Assembly: GCA_012517325.1 (NCBI GenBank)
Contig: JAAYVF010000124.1
Location: 1 to 42,698 of the forward strand
DNA length: 42,698 bases
Source: Myxococcales bacterium
Lineage (GTDB): Bacteria; Lernaellota; Lernaellaia; Lernaellales; Lernaellaceae
Reading direction: 5' to 3'
Shown: piece by piece, positions 22,001-37,000 of the stretch
How the letters are laid out: each line of letters opens with the position of its first letter
Position numbering within the stretch: the stretch's first letter is position 1
Program-made: the position numbers and the translations under genes
Notes under the pieces: generated by a model
Seen by the model: the letters and a program-made list of their open reading frames with translations, nothing else
What the model was told of the DNA's origin: nothing
The model's database searches: none

Positions 22001-25000
22001 TTGTGGTACTACAACATGGTCGGCGGCGGCCGTTGCCCGATCGTCGACACCTGGTGGCAGACCGAAACCGGCGGCATCCTGATCAGCCCGCTGCCCGGCG
22101 CCACCGCGATCAAACCGGGTTCGGCCACCGTGCCGTTCTTCGGCGTCAAAGCCACGATCGTCGATGAAGCCGGTAAACCGGTGAAACAGGGCGACAAGGG
22201 CTATCTGCTGATCAATCAGGCGTGGCCGGGCCAGATGCGGACCGTCTACGGCGATCACAACCGCTTCAAGGACACCTACTTCGTGCAGTTCCCCGGTTCG
22301 TACACCACCGGCGACGGCGCCTTCCAGGATAAGGACGGCTTCTTCTGGTTGATCGGCCGCCTGGACGACGTCATCAACGTCTCCGGTCACCGTATGGGCA
22401 CCGCCGAAGTCGAAAGCGCCCTCGTTTCGCACCCGAGCGTTGCCGAGGCCGCGGTCGTCGGCATGCCGCACGAGATCAAGGGCCAGGGCATCTACGCGTA
22501 CGTGACCCTGAACACGGGCGTCGAGAAGAGCGACGCGCTGAAGAAAGAACTGGTCGCGCACGTCCGTAAGGAAATCGGCCCGATCGCGACCCCCGATAAA
22601 ATCCAATGGGCCGACGCGCTGCCCAAAACCCGTTCGGGCAAGATCATGCGCCGCATCCTGAAAAAGATCGCGGCGAATGAAATCGGCGACCTGGGCGATA
22701 CCTCGACGTTGGCCGACCCGACCGTCGTCGATGTATTGGTGAAGGGCCGCCTGTAAATCAGACAGTTGATCGAATCATCCCGGGTCACGCTTCGGCGTGG
22801 CCCTTTTTTTATTCCGCTCGGTTCCCACTTTGGCGGCGGCGTCATAAGTCGGCCGCCATTTCATACCATCGTCCCGCGCACCGGAGACTTTCGAGATATT
22901 TAAGCGAAAATTGGCATACCGGTAGGAGTGCCTTTCGGGGCGCAATCAGTGCCATCGCTGGTGATGAGTCTCAACTTGCCGCTCGGCGAATGCGTCGGAT
23001 CTTCATTGGTAGTGGTTTGTATTAAATGAAAAGCCCCGCCGGTCGGGCCGGCGGGGCTTTTGATTCAGCTAATGGTCAGCGATCAGCAGCCGCAGCCGCT
23101 GTCGTCATCGTCGTCATCGCCACCGCTGTCGTTGTCGTCATCGGTGACGTCATCGTTGTCGTCGTCATCGGTGCCGGTGTCGTCGTCGGTGGTGTCGTTA
23201 TCATCGTTGTCGTCGTTGTCGTCGTTGTCATCATCGTCGCCGGTGTCGTCGTCGGTGGTGTCGTTGTCGTCGTTATCGTCGTTGTCGTCGTTGTCGTCGT
23301 TGTCGTCATCATCGTCGTCGTCATCGTCGGCGATGCCTTCCATCAGGTTGTACTGGAAGATGTTCGTGGGGGTGAAGCCGCCGGTCGAGCCGTTGACGAC
23401 GAAAGCGTAATCGCCGAGCTGCGCGCCCGCGGTGCGGTACACCGGGGTCACCAGATCGCCATAGAGGTCCCAGGTGCCCTTCGCCGACAGATCGCGGAGG
23501 TAGGAACCGGCGAACAGCGCGCTGGAGGCATCGACGCCGCCCGCGACCGCCAGGAGTTCACCCTCGGTGCCGCCCTGGATGCAGGCCATGCCCCACAGGG
23601 TTTGCGGCAGCGAGATCGGGTCGGCCGACCAGGAGTTGCCGGCGATGTCATAGATGTAACCGGAAGCCGTCGGAGTGGAACCGGCCACACCGCCGACCGT
23701 GTAGATGTCGCCGTCATACGCGAAGGCGCAGAAGAAGGCCGGGGTGTTGGTCATGTTCGCCATCGCCGTCCAGGAGTCGCCGGTCGGATCGTAACGGTAA
23801 ACGCTGTTGAGGTTGCCGCCGCCCGGGGTGTTGGCGCCGCCGAGCAGATAGATGTAGCCGTCATAGGCCACCATAGCCGCGCCCCAGGTGCCGCCCGCCG
23901 GCACGTTGCCGTGGTCGGCCCAGGTGTTGGCGGTAATGTCGTAAATCTGGAACAGCAGGACGGTTGGCGTGGCGGTGCTGCCGTCGATGCCGCCCGCGGT
24001 CACGTAGATTTTGTCATTGAGCGCCGCCGCGGCGACGGTGTAATCCATCGTGTGGGTGGAGTTCGCCATCAGCGACCAGGTGCCTTTGGTAGCAGAGTAG
24101 CGCTCGATCGTGTTGGTGCCGGAGCCCGAGAGGGTATAACCGCCGACGCGATAGATATAGCCGTCATAGGAAACGGCGGCGTTATCCTGCGTGGCGATCG
24201 TCGGGAGAGAACCGCTCAGAATCCAGTCGGCGGAAGCGGAGGTGGTCAAAGTCATGTCATCGGAATAACCACCAAGGTCGACTTCCACATCGACGGTGTC
24301 AAAATCGCCCGGCGAAGCGGTGTCAGGAATGGTGACCACGACATCGAAAGTGCCGACCGCGCCGTCAGCGACGACGATCGACGACGGGCAAACGGTATCC
24401 CAGGTGTTGCCCGTGCAATCGATATCGACGGTGCCCTTGGAGCCGGTGTTGTTGAAGACGGACATGGTGTAGGTCACGTCACTGTCCGGATAGCCGTCCA
24501 GCGCATCGGGGCCGCTCAGGAACAAGCCGTCCGCGACACCGATCCACACGGCATAGCCGGCGGACAGGAAAGCGCTGTTGCAACCCACGGTCAGCGGATC
24601 GCTGCCGTCGGAATTGTTGATGCCCACGGTGGCGCCGCTACCGGCCTCGGTCGAGGGATCCGAATACTGGAGAACGATTTCGCCGTTTTCAAAGAGAATG
24701 ATTTCGGCGGTGACGTCATCGCAGCCCACGCCGCCCGGATAATTGCACAGGTTCTGGAATTGAATCACGGTGTATTGATTGGGGGTCACGCCGAACGTCT
24801 GGTAATAGGTCGGCGCGGACGTGTCGCCGGCATCCATGTCGTCCCAATACAACGCGATGATGTTGTACGGGGTGGTGGAATTCAGCGGGCAGTCGTTGCT
24901 CAGGTCGGACGAGCCGGCGCCGAAGGTGATGAAGCCGTTGCTGCCGGCATAAAACTGGGTTTGGGTTCCGCCGTAGAACGGGAAATCGAACCCGATGTTG

Positions 25001-28000
25001 AAGGGACCGGCATAATTGTCGTCACTCAAGGTGATCAGCGTGCCGGTGCCGGAGATATCGATCCACGAGTACGTGTAAGTCGAATCGTCCCAAGTATACC
25101 CGGCCGCGTTGGGACCGCCGGATGCGGCGAAGGCCGCCCCGGTAGTCAAAATAACAACTAAGAGGGAAAGGAAAACTCTTGATCTCATTACCGCCTCCCA
25201 AGTTAAATTAGTGGGATTTTTCCCAATTGATGTTACCTGTCATACCAAAAAATCATCCCGGGCGTCAAACCATTAATTGTAATCGGCCATGTTTTTTTTC
25301 ATGGGTGTGGACAAACAAGATAATTCAATGTTTGTAAATATTTGTAGTATCCAATTGGGTGCGGGAAGTCTTGATTTTTTTTCAAATGAACCGAAAAGCT
25401 CGATAAAAACGCTTTCTTGACAAATAGTTAGGACTTTGGGTCTAAAATGTCGGAATGAATGGTGGCTGGTAGCCGTCCGGCTGGTGTCTTTTTTTTTAGG
25501 GCGGTTTGAATTTTCCCCAAAAAACTGCTTCAAAAAACGGGAGTGGCGGCTTTAGATAGGTAAGTGAACGGAGAGGCTCGTTTTTTTGTTAGTGCGGCCA
25601 TTGCCCGATCCACTGGGTAAACCAGCGGCAAAAAGGATCGTTCGGTAAAACGCCCAGTGTTTTCAATGCCTTATCCCGGTCGCTGGATGCCAGATAGGCG
25701 ATGGTCAGGGCGCGTACATCGGCAAACTGAAACTGGCCTGACGCAAGCAAAGCGTTGCGCGAGGCGATGGCTTCCGGCCGCGGAGCCCGGCACAGTTGCG
25801 CCAACTCGCCGCTGATTGTTGCCTTCATCGCCAGTTTTTTATCTTGCAGGTGAAAACGCATTGCCTCGAGATAAAGCCGTTGTCCCCGCAGATACGCCTC
25901 GCAGTCGCCATGCAGCCCGGTGCTCATTTCACGATCGGCTTTTTCAAGAATGGCGTGTTCGGCCTGATTTCTCCGCTGCTGAAGATAAAAAGCCGCCACG
26001 GCCAGGGCAAAGACCAGCAACAAAGCCAGCCAACCGATCCGGCGGTTGCGGGAGGTTTCGGGTGATTCGGACGGTTTCATGATTCGTCCCTCCGCGGCGG
26101 TTGTTCGGTCGTTGCGCGCTTTCTGCGGCGGCGGTCCCATAGCCACCAGGTCAGCAGCATGAAAGGCACAAAGATCATCGAAAAAACGTAGAGTTGCCAC
26201 AAGGTGACGCCTCGATCCTTCAGGGTCGAGGCGAACAGAACGAACAGCGCCTGGAAGAAAGCGGTTCGCGCCAGGATGCCGACCAGACTGCCGGCGAAAT
26301 AAGCCCAGAAGCGGAGCTCCACCAGGCCGGCGGCATAATTGAAAAACCGATAGGGCGTCACCGGCAACAGGCGCAGGATCAGAATCGATCGCCAGGTCGC
26401 CTGATGCAGTCGCCGGTTGAACATCTCCAGCCGTTTTCCGGCCAAAAGCGCGACCAGGTCGTAGCCGCCGACGCGCGACAGCCAGAACGAAACCACGGCG
26501 GCCATCATTTCGCCCAGCCAGATCGCGAGAATGCTGCCCAGGCCGAGTTGATCGGCGCCCAGGAGTTTGACGGCATCGCGGCCCGGCAGCGGCAGCACCG
26601 AAATGGCGCAATAGAAAAGGATGATCAGCAGCCACAGCCGCAGGGTGCCGAGCTGCTGGGCCAGGGCGCTGAGTTCGGCCAGCGGCATGTTGTAATGCCA
26701 GGCCACCAGGCCCAAGCCGATCAGGATGGCTACAACCGCCAAAAATTTGGTTATAATCCAGGCAATCCGGCGGCGATCGTTTGTCATGGGAGGGTATTGA
26801 TAGCATAGTTGCCGGCAAAATCAATGAATGGAATTTCCCACGAGGAGGCGGCGCCATTCGCATCCTGCTGGCCAACAATCGATATTTCCCGTCGGGCGGG
26901 CCGGAGCGTTATCTGTTCGCCGTCGAAGCCGGCTTGCGCCGGGCCGGGCACGAGGTGTTTCCGTTCGCCCTGGCGTATCCGCAAAACGAACCGGCGGAGA
27001 CGCGCGCTTATTTTCCGCCGCCGCCGGTCGAGGGTGATTTTTTACTCTACGGCGACCGCGCGCTGTCCCTGGGGGAGAAGCTTTCGCTCGCCTGGCGGGT
27101 GGTGAACGATCGCGCCGTTTATCGGGCGGCGCGGGAAGCGTTGCGGGCGCTCCGGATCGACGTGGTCTACGCGCTGCAGATCGCGCACTATCTTTTCCCC
27201 GAAGTGCTGTTGGCGGCGCGCGATGAAAACATCCCGGTGGTCATGCGGCTTTCGGATTACCAACTGGTCTGTCCCGCCTACAATTGCCTACGCGACGAAA
27301 AGCCTTGCTTTCTTTGCCGCGACGGCTTTTTGCCCGCATTGACGCATCGCTGCCTGAAAAAATCACTGCCGATCACCGCTGTGCGCGTGGCGGCGATGCT
27401 GCGGGCGCGCTGGACGGGCGCGCTGGACGCGGTGCGGTATTTCATCGCGCCCAGCCGTTTTCTGATCGGGCTCCTCCGCCAGGCGGGTTTCGCGCCGCAT
27501 CGGTTGCTGCATCTGCCCACGCCGATCGATCTGCCGCCCGATCCGGGGCCGGCTCATTCCGACGCGCCGCTGCTGTACGTCGGCGGCTTGTACGAGGCGA
27601 AAGGCGCGCACCTGGCGATCGAGGCGCTGCGCGGCACCGGCCGGGCGCTGCTGATCGCCGGCGACACCAACACGCCTTACGGGCGGCGGCTGGCGGAGAA
27701 GGTGGAACAGGAGCGGATCAGCGAAGTCCGCTTTCTCGGTTTTGTGCGGGGCGAGGCGCTGGCCCGGCTTTACGCGGCGGCGCAGGCGGTGATCGTGCCG
27801 TCCATCTGGTGGGAAAACGTGCCGCACGTCGCCCTGGAAGCGATGGCCTATCGGCGGCCGGTGATCGCCGGCGATCTGGGCAGCCTGCCCGAGGTGATCG
27901 CCCACGGTGAAACCGGGCTGCTGTTTGCGCCGGGCGATCCCCAGGCGTTGCGGGCGCGGGTCGAAGAACTGGCGCGTTCGGGACTGGTCGAACGCTACGG

Positions 28001-31000
28001 CGACGCGGGCCGCGCGCGCGTGGCCGCCGGGCACGATCCGCAACGGCATCGGCAACGGCTGGAAGAGATCTTCGCGGAGTGCCGCCGATGAGCGAATTCC
28101 GTCTGCCGCGCGCCGCCTGGGCGTTGCTGTCGATCCACCTCGTTCTGACGGCGTCGCTCGCCCTGGACAATCCGCACGTGCATCTGCTGGACGACGCGTT
28201 TTATACGCTGACCGTGGCGCGAAACCTGGCCGCGGGGCAGGGCTTTTCCTACGGCGGTTTTCCGACCAACGGCGTGCAGCCGTTGCTGGCTTTTCTCGCC
28301 GTGCCGTTCATGGCCTTGGCGGGCGACCGGCCGGAAACGGCATTGCGGCTCATGGTGCTATTGATGGCGCTGTGTTCCACGGCGCTGCTCTGGCTGTTGA
28401 TGCGGCTGGCGCGCGAGGCCGCCGACGGCGAGGCGGCGATCGCGGCCGGCGTGCTTTACACCGCCAACGCCAACCTGCTGACGCACGATCTTTCCGGGCT
28501 GGAAACGCCGCTCCACGCGCTTTTGTTCTGGCTGTGCGTCTGGATCTATCCGCGGATTCGCGACGGGGCGGTCGTCCGGCGCTGGCTCGGCCTGGGCTTG
28601 TTACTCGGCCTGCTTGCCTATGCGCGGTTCGACGCGGTTTTTCTGTTTCTCGCGATCGCCATCGATTTGGCATGGCGGCACCGTCGTCGGCCGAGCGATC
28701 TGGTGCGGCGCGGCTTGTGGCTGTTCGCCCCGGCGGGTCTGCTGCTGGCGCCGTGGTTTGTTTGGAGCCGGCTGGCCTGCGGCTCGTTTTTCCAGTCGAG
28801 CGGCGCGTTCCATCGCTGGCGCGGTTTGCTGAGGCAGGGGGTGCCCGATTCGCTGCTTGGCGAGGTGAAATTCGCGGTGGCCAAATGGGTCAGCCTGGTC
28901 GCCAAACTGCTTTTCGAGCCGCTGTGGGGATACGAAGGGCTGATGCGGTGGCTGGCCCGGTCGTTGCTCGGCGTCGAGCGGATGCAAGCCGGTTTTCTCG
29001 TCCAGGTGATGCGCCAACGGCCGGCGGCGGGTCTGGCGCTGGTGGCGGGCGGGGCGGCCGTCGCCTTCATTTTGATCTGGTTCGGCCGGCGGCATTTGCG
29101 GCGCTTGGGCGCGCTGCGGCCGTATGCCTTCGTGCTGCTCGCGGTGGCCGGCGCGGCGATCTTTTATCCGCTGTACCTGCTCAACTATTCGATGCGTCAT
29201 TTTTATCCGTACAGCGTCGGCATGGCGTTGGTCTGGGGCGTCTGGCTGTCGGGCTTCGCCGCGGGCGCCCCGCGCGCGCGGAAACTGGCTTTGGGCGCGG
29301 CCGCCGCCGTGCTGGGAATCTCGTTGGCCTTGCCCGGCGTTCGCCTCTGGCTGTCCGATGCCCGGCCGGTCGCCGCCTGGAAAATCACCGACGACATCCG
29401 TCGGGCCGTGCCGCCCGGCGCCTCGATCGGTTACACCGACTGCGGAATCTACGGTTACTATCTGCCCGAGTACAACATCGTCAACCTGGATGGCATTTTG
29501 AATTTCGAAGCCTTGCAAGCCATGAAGGAAGGCGATATCGGCGCTTATCTGGAGCGGCACCGGGTCCGCTATGTGTTGTATCTGCACAACTTCCAGGCCG
29601 AATTCGCGGACCAGTGGAATCGCGACGTCGCGCCGCGGGTCGAGCCGGTCGACGGTTCGTCCTGGTTGTTTCGAATGAAAGAGTAGCAGGAGATGAGAGG
29701 TGGAAGCGGAGCTTGGACCTCGGAAAAGGAGAATGGTCATCGGTGGCTGAAATCCGGATTGACGGATTATTGAAAATCTGGTAATTATTATTGCCAGTTT
29801 AGGCTTGATCCGGGAATAAATATTACCAGTAGGTTTGCCATTGCTTGCGACCCTCCAATCACTGATTCTGGATTTTCAAGAGACAACCTGGGAATCCGGG
29901 GTGCCGCGACACCTGAAGATCGAGACAGTCCCGGGCAAGGCTTCCGTTTGTATCGGTGTGCGCCGAAGCGGCAAATCGACCTATTTGTTTCAGATCATGG
30001 AGCGGCTTCTCGAGGAAGGCGTACCGCGTGAAAACATTCTCTACCTGAATTTTTTCGACGATCGGCTCCACGACCTGCGGCAAGGGAATCTCGGGTTGAT
30101 TGTCGAAGCCTATTATTCCCTTTTTCCGAAGAAGAAAGACTCGTCGACCGTTTATTGTTTTTTCGATGAAATCCAAACGGTGTCGGGGTGGGAACCTTTC
30201 GTGGACCGCTTGATGCGTACCGAAAAATGCGTCGTCTACTTATCCGGATCCTCGGCCCGGATGCTCTCCAAGGAAATCGCCACGCAAATGCGAGGTCGCG
30301 CGCTATCCTGGGAATTGTTTCCTTTTTCATTCGGTGAATTTTTGGATTGCCAAGGAATCGATTACCCTCGTTCGCTGACCACCAAACGGCGGCTGCTCAT
30401 TCAGAAATCCTTTGCCGAGTATTGGGAAACCGGTGGCTTTCCCGAGGTTGTCGGCTTGGACCGGCGGCTCCGAGTCAAGATCCATCAGGAATACTACCAA
30501 GCCGTGCTTTTTCGCGACTTGATCGAACGGTATGATATTTCCCATCCCAAGGCGGTGACGGACCTTGCGCACCGTTTGGTCGATAACATGGCGACTCATT
30601 ATTCGATCAATAGTCTAACCGGCTACTTGAAATCATTGGGCCATAAAGCCCCCAAGGCAGCCGTGTCGGATTACCTGGAATGGTTCGAGGATGCATTTTT
30701 CCTTTTTTCGGTGAGGATATTCGACGCATCGACGGCCGTCGCCAATACCAATCCGAAAAAAATCTACTGCGTCGACCATGCGCTGGTGACCTCGGTCGCT
30801 TCTGGTATTCTGGTCAACTCCGGTCATTTATTGGAAAATCTCATCTTTACGGGTTTGCGTCGGGTGACCCCGGAAATCCATTATTACCGGACAGAAAACG
30901 GCAAGGAAGTGGATTTCATCGTGCATTTGCCGGAACAACCTCGATTGTTGGTTCAGGTCTGCGAATCGATTGCCGATCCGAAAACGAAAAGACGGGAAAT

Positions 31001-34000
31001 CGAAGCCTTGAGCGACGCCATGGCCGAACAGGGGGTGCAATCTGGAACGATCGTCACTCGGAACGAAGCAGCGAAGTTCGAGCTTGATCACGGGATCATC
31101 GACGTTGTCCCAGCCTGGCGTTTTTTACTCGATCTCGAAAAGCCATTAACGATTTAATTGGATTGGAAAGTTCCTTTTATCCCCTGACCATCGCGTCCTC
31201 GACCATCTTGCCGAAGCCGCTGCACGAAACGAGCGTGGCGTTGTCCATCACCCCCGCCAGGTCGTAGGTCACGATTTTCCGCATGATGGTTTCCTCGACG
31301 GCGTTCTCGATCAGGCGCGCGGCCTCGGGCCAGCCGAAGTAATCGAGCATCATCGCGCCGGATAGGATCACGCTGGTCGGGTTGACCTTGTCCTGCCCCG
31401 CGTATTGCGGCGCGCTGCCGTGCACGGCCTCGAAAACCGCCACGCCGTCGCCGAAATTCGCGCCCGGCGCCATGCCCAGGCCGCCGACCTGCGCCGCCGC
31501 CGCGTCGGAAAGGTAATCGCCGTTGAGATTGGTGGTGACGATGACCTCGTGCGATTGCGGCCGCCGGATCAGGTCTTGAAACATCGCGTCGGCGATCTTG
31601 TCCTGCACCAGGATCTTGCCCGGCGGCGGGTTGTGGTCGGCGTCGGCTTCCTCGGGCGTCGCCAGCCGGTCGCCGAGCAACTCGCGCGCCAGCTCGTAGC
31701 CCCAATTCCGGAAGGCGCCCTCGGTGAATTTCATGATGTTGCCCTTGTGCACCAGGGTGATCTTGCGGCGGCCCTTGGCCAGCGAGTACTCGATGGCGCG
31801 GCGGATCAGGCGCTTGCTGGCGAATTCGCTGATCGGCTTCAGACCGACGGCGCTGCCTTCCCGCACGTTCGAACCCCAGCCGCGCACCGTTTCGATCAAC
31901 TGCACGGCTTCTTTCGAGCCGGCCGCGTATTCGACGCCGGCGTAAACGTCCTCGGTGTTTTCGCGGAAGATGACCACGTCCAGCAGTTCCGGACGGAGCA
32001 GGGGACTGGGGACGCCCGGAAAATAGCGCACCGGCCGGACGTTGGCGTACAGGTCGAGTTGCTGGCGCAAGGCCACGTTGGCGCTGCGATAACCTTGGCC
32101 GACGGGGGTGGTCATCGGCCCCTTGAGCGCGACCCCGTATTCGCGGATCGCCTGCAGCGTCGTGGGCGGGAGAATGTCGCCTTCCTGACGCAACGCCTCC
32201 GCGCCGGCGGAATATTCGCGCCAATGGAGGCGCCGCGCGCCGCCGTAAGCCCTGTCGACGGCCTTATCCACCACCTTCAACGCCGTCGTGACGACCTCCG
32301 GTCCGATCCCGTCACCGTAGAGCACCGCCACCAACGGGTCGTCGGGGACCCGCAAATGGCCGTTTTCATGGGCGATTTTTCCCGGCATGCCGCGATCCTC
32401 CTTTTTCCCGAATATAACCACTCTTTCCGGGATGCCAGGGGCCGGCGCCACGGCGGACCGAAATTCCCTGGCAATAAACATTTGCCCTCATAATATTTTT
32501 CTTGACCCGAATATTTTGTTTTGGTATGAAAAAGTGGGGGCGCCGAAAAGGGCGTCCCTTATTTATTTAACGGTCGATCGGGAACCTCTATTTAGTTAAT
32601 GAAATATAACGCGGATGAAAGGAAGACAAATGAGTTTTCCCCAAGTTATCTTAGTCCTTCTTTGGTTTTTGCTCGTTGGTACTTCCGGTTGTTTCTCCAC
32701 GGACGACGACGGCGCCGCGGATGACGAACTCGACGCCGATGACGACAACAACGATGACGCTATCGATGATGACGATGATGACGACGATAACGACAATGAC
32801 AATGACAACAACGACGACGATGACGACGATGCGGCGGATGATGATACGATCGACGAGGATTATCCGACGAACGACTTGTTGGTGATCGGCCGCGATGCGA
32901 ACGGTCATTTGACTTCCTTTCTGGGGGTGGGCGTCGGGTGGGAAGAACAGCCGTTTCCCGCCAGCCTTGCCGAAGACGAATTTCATTGGGCCGGTCCTTC
33001 CTTTTTCGTCGACGGGCAAAAGGGATATCTGGCTTACAACAGAAGCTATTCGGGCCCCGCGGGGTTGGTCTATTTCAATTTGCTGACCGAAGGCTATCGG
33101 TGGGTGACCTATACGCCCGACGGCGGCTGGACCTTGCGGCAGGCGCCGCTCGCGTCCGGCATCCTGAACAACGCGGGAATGGTTTTCGCGCCGACCGCGG
33201 ATACCTTGTGGGCTTATACCAACTTTACCAGCGATCAAACGAATCACGGCTGGCCTGGATATATTTACGTTCAGCACGGCTATCTCTATCGCTACGCGGA
33301 ACGCGTTCCCTACCGCGAATGGGGCGACAGCAATCAACACATCGATGCGTTGTTTATGCTTGGCCCGGATTACGGACTGGCCGCTGCGCGCCCTGATCTG
33401 GGCACCGGTTCATTGCTCGTTTACGACGGCGTCGCCTGGCAACCGCAGGCCATGCCGGAAGGTTTTGAAGACGGCCGGTTCGTCTGGTTTTGGCTGTTAG
33501 AGGAAAACAATGGTTTCGGTATCTGGCGAAGTGACGACCGGGCCACCTATGAAGTCGCGCGACTGGCGGACGGCGAATGGTCGCGGCTCGATCCGCCTTT
33601 CGGCTGCGCGACCATGATTCCGACCCGCGTCTGGGCGCGCGACGATCGCGCCCTGGTCATCAGCCAAGGCGCCGACAACGATAATCGCTATTGGGATTTG
33701 CGCGACGGGCAGTGGCAGTGCCGCTGTTTGGCCGAGCCGGCGAGACTCCTGGACGCCGTGGTTCTGAACGACGGCCGGACATTCATCAGCGGCGTCTGGT
33801 TAGTGAACGGCAGTTCGTTTCTGGTGGAAGTCATCGCCGACAACGTGAGGCAGTACGTGGCGCCGCAACTGGATCCGTTGCGATTGCACGCGGTCGGCGA
33901 CAAGGCGCCGCCGGCGAGTCCCTATTACGAGGTGGAATGGTAAACAATCAATCGATACCCATTATACATTGCATGATGGACGGCATTTTAAACGAGGAGG

Positions 34001-37000
34001 GTAGAAACATGGGAGTGATCGGTTGGAAATGGTTGGCTTGTTTATTGGTGTTGCTCGCAGCAGCTTTCGGATGTTCTTCCGGCGACGATGACGATTCCGC
34101 CGCCGACAGCCAGGATGACGATGCCGCGGACGACGACGCCGGCAACGACGATGACGACGACAACGATGATGATGACAGCGGCGATGACGACGATAATGAC
34201 AATGATGATGACGAAGCCCCCGGCAGCTTGCTCGTGCTGGGAATGGTCGGCCGCTTCCTGACCTTCTTCTCGGCCGCCGAAAATCAGACGATCGATCCCG
34301 CCGAGCAAGTGATGCAAAACGGCGACGTGCGAATGGAACTGATCCACGGCGGCGCCGTCGCGCCTTATCAGGCGTCGGTGGTCTGGCTGAGCGGCGCCGC
34401 ACCGTTCGCTTTGCCGTCGGTCTGGCGCAACGCGCCGCAAATCGGCTACTTCGATTTGCAGGCCGACGCGGCCGGCTTTTTACACGTCGCGTTTTTCGAC
34501 GCCGAACACCGGCTCAACTACGCGAACAACACCAGCGGCGATTGGGTGACGCAAGTCGTGGCGGACGATCCGGCCGCCGCGTATTACTCCGAACCGGTCG
34601 AATTGAAAATAGACAATGCCGGCGCGGCACATCTCCTTTATCACGGTGATCCGGTCAGCACGCTTTGGTACGCGACCAACGCCGGCGGCCCCTGGCAAGC
34701 GGAAGCGATCGAAAGTCGGATGAATGACGGGTATCGCCTGGCCGTCGATGCGTCCGGCCGGCCGCGCGTGGTCTACGAGGTCGCCAAGGTCTGGCAGTCA
34801 TCCATGGTCAATCTGGCCTATGCCGAACGGACCGCGAAAGGGTGGCAGACCACGATCATCGAGAACGGCGCGTACTCCGGCGGGGCGGGCCTCTACGCCA
34901 GCGCGGCGGATATCGTGGTGACCGCGGATGGAACGACGCATCTTTCCTATGCGTGGACCGAGGCCTTCGGCCACTGGTGGTTCCCGGTCATCAAATACGC
35001 CACTTTGCGGAGCGGGGTCTGGAAAAAGGAGGAGGTCGGCGACGGCGATTATTACTATACGCGCCTCGCGGTGCGACCGGACGGCTCGGTTCATATTTTC
35101 AACAATGATCAATATTTCACCAACGAAGACGGCGCGTGGCGGATGGAAAAGGTGCCCGCCGAGGTCTTGCAAAACGCCTCGCTCACCATGCGCGCGGACG
35201 GCTCCTTTGTGCTGGTCCAGGCCGAGGGAAATAACCTTTCCCTGATCGAGAAAAAATCCGGCCAGTGGGAGCGGCGGGAACTGCTGCCCGATCAGCTCAC
35301 GCAAACCGGCGCGCACCCGTCGATCGCCGTTGACGCCGCGAACGCCGTGTACATCGGTTTTATCAACACGGATGCCTTCTCGGTATGGCATGGAACGAAC
35401 GCAACCGGATCTTGGGTGATGGAAAGTGTCGCCGGGCCCGCCGCCGCCAGCATCACCGCGACCGATTTGCTCCTCGACGAAAACGGGCATTCGTATCTCA
35501 GCTTCCTGCGCGGCATCGAAGGCGGCGAAGCCGCGATTTGCGACAACGCGTCGGGCGACTGGTCGACGACCGTGATCCAGATCCACGGGACGGACGACAT
35601 CGAGCGGGACAACGGCCTCGCCCGCGACGGCCAGGGTTATCTGCACGTCGTTTACGGCTTTTCGATCGATGACTATTGGAATCACCAGTTGGGCTACGCC
35701 ACCAACCGGAGCGGCGCCTGGGTTTGGGAGACCTTGCCCGTGGCGGACGAGCAGGACCCCTGGTTCGCCAGCCTGGCGCTCGACGATGCGGCGCGGCCGC
35801 TCATCGCCTACTACGACGAGGAATTGGGCGATCTCTGGCTGGCCACGAAACCCGCCGATACCTGGTTGTTCGAGCCAATCGATACGACCGGCGACGTCGG
35901 CCAATATGTGTCGCTGGTGCGCGGCGCGGCCGAGCAATGGACCTTGGCGTACTACGATGCGACCAATCGGCAATTGAAATATGCCGTCGGTACTCCCGGC
36001 GATTGGGCCATCGAAACGGTCAACGAACCGGGCGAGGGCGGTGCCGCTTGCGTACTGCGGCGCGATGAAGACGGCGCGGCGCACCTCGTTTACGGCGACG
36101 AATGGGCCGACATTCTGTATTACGCGACCAACCGTTCCGGGGAATGGCGCACGACGACCGTCGATGCCGAGGGAACCGTCAGCGATCCCTGGGCCGCGCG
36201 TAAAGCGTTGGCCATCGACGGAGCGGGGATCGTGCATGTCGCTTACCATTCGGCGAATGCGCTCTACCACGTGACGTTCCCGGCGGGATACCACAACGAT
36301 TAGCGATTTCCCGTCGGCGGTATCCGGTCGCGGCGATGTCTGATCGGCACTGCCGGGCGGTTTTACCACGCTCCGCGTTGGGGTTATGGGCGGGGCGGTG
36401 GTTCATTCCGGGGACCCCGGTCGCTCCGATCCTCCTTACATCGCTCCAAATAATTCCGGTTACTGGTTGACAAACCAGGGAATCGCTAGTAACACCTTTT
36501 CAGCATTCGTGCTATCAATATCTCCGTATCGGGCGAATCCCGACAGATTAAAAGGGAATGCGATGAAAGGTTCCTTGCCGACGCCCCACGATCTGGCTTA
36601 CGGCGGCTTGTTCGGTGCGATGGCGCTGCTCCTGCCGACCGTGTTTCATCTGGTGCATTTGGGGCATGTATTCATGCCGATGTACCTGCCCTTGGTGGCG
36701 CTGGCGTTTTTCGTCGCACCGGCCACGGCGGCGGGGACTGCCCTGGTGGTTCCGTTGCTGTCGGGCCTAGTGACCGGAATGCCGCCGTTTTACCCGCCGG
36801 TTGCGCCGATCATGTCGCTCGAATTGGCGCTGATGGCCGGTCTCATCGGGGTGGCGCGACGCCTTTTCTCCCCGTTGTCGGTCTGGTGGATCCTGATTCC
36901 CGTCTTGTTGATCGGCCGCATCGTCGGGTTCGGTCTGGTCTACGCGTTCGCCTTGATCATGGACCTTCCGGCCGGTTACGTGGCGGGCGCGTCGCTGCTT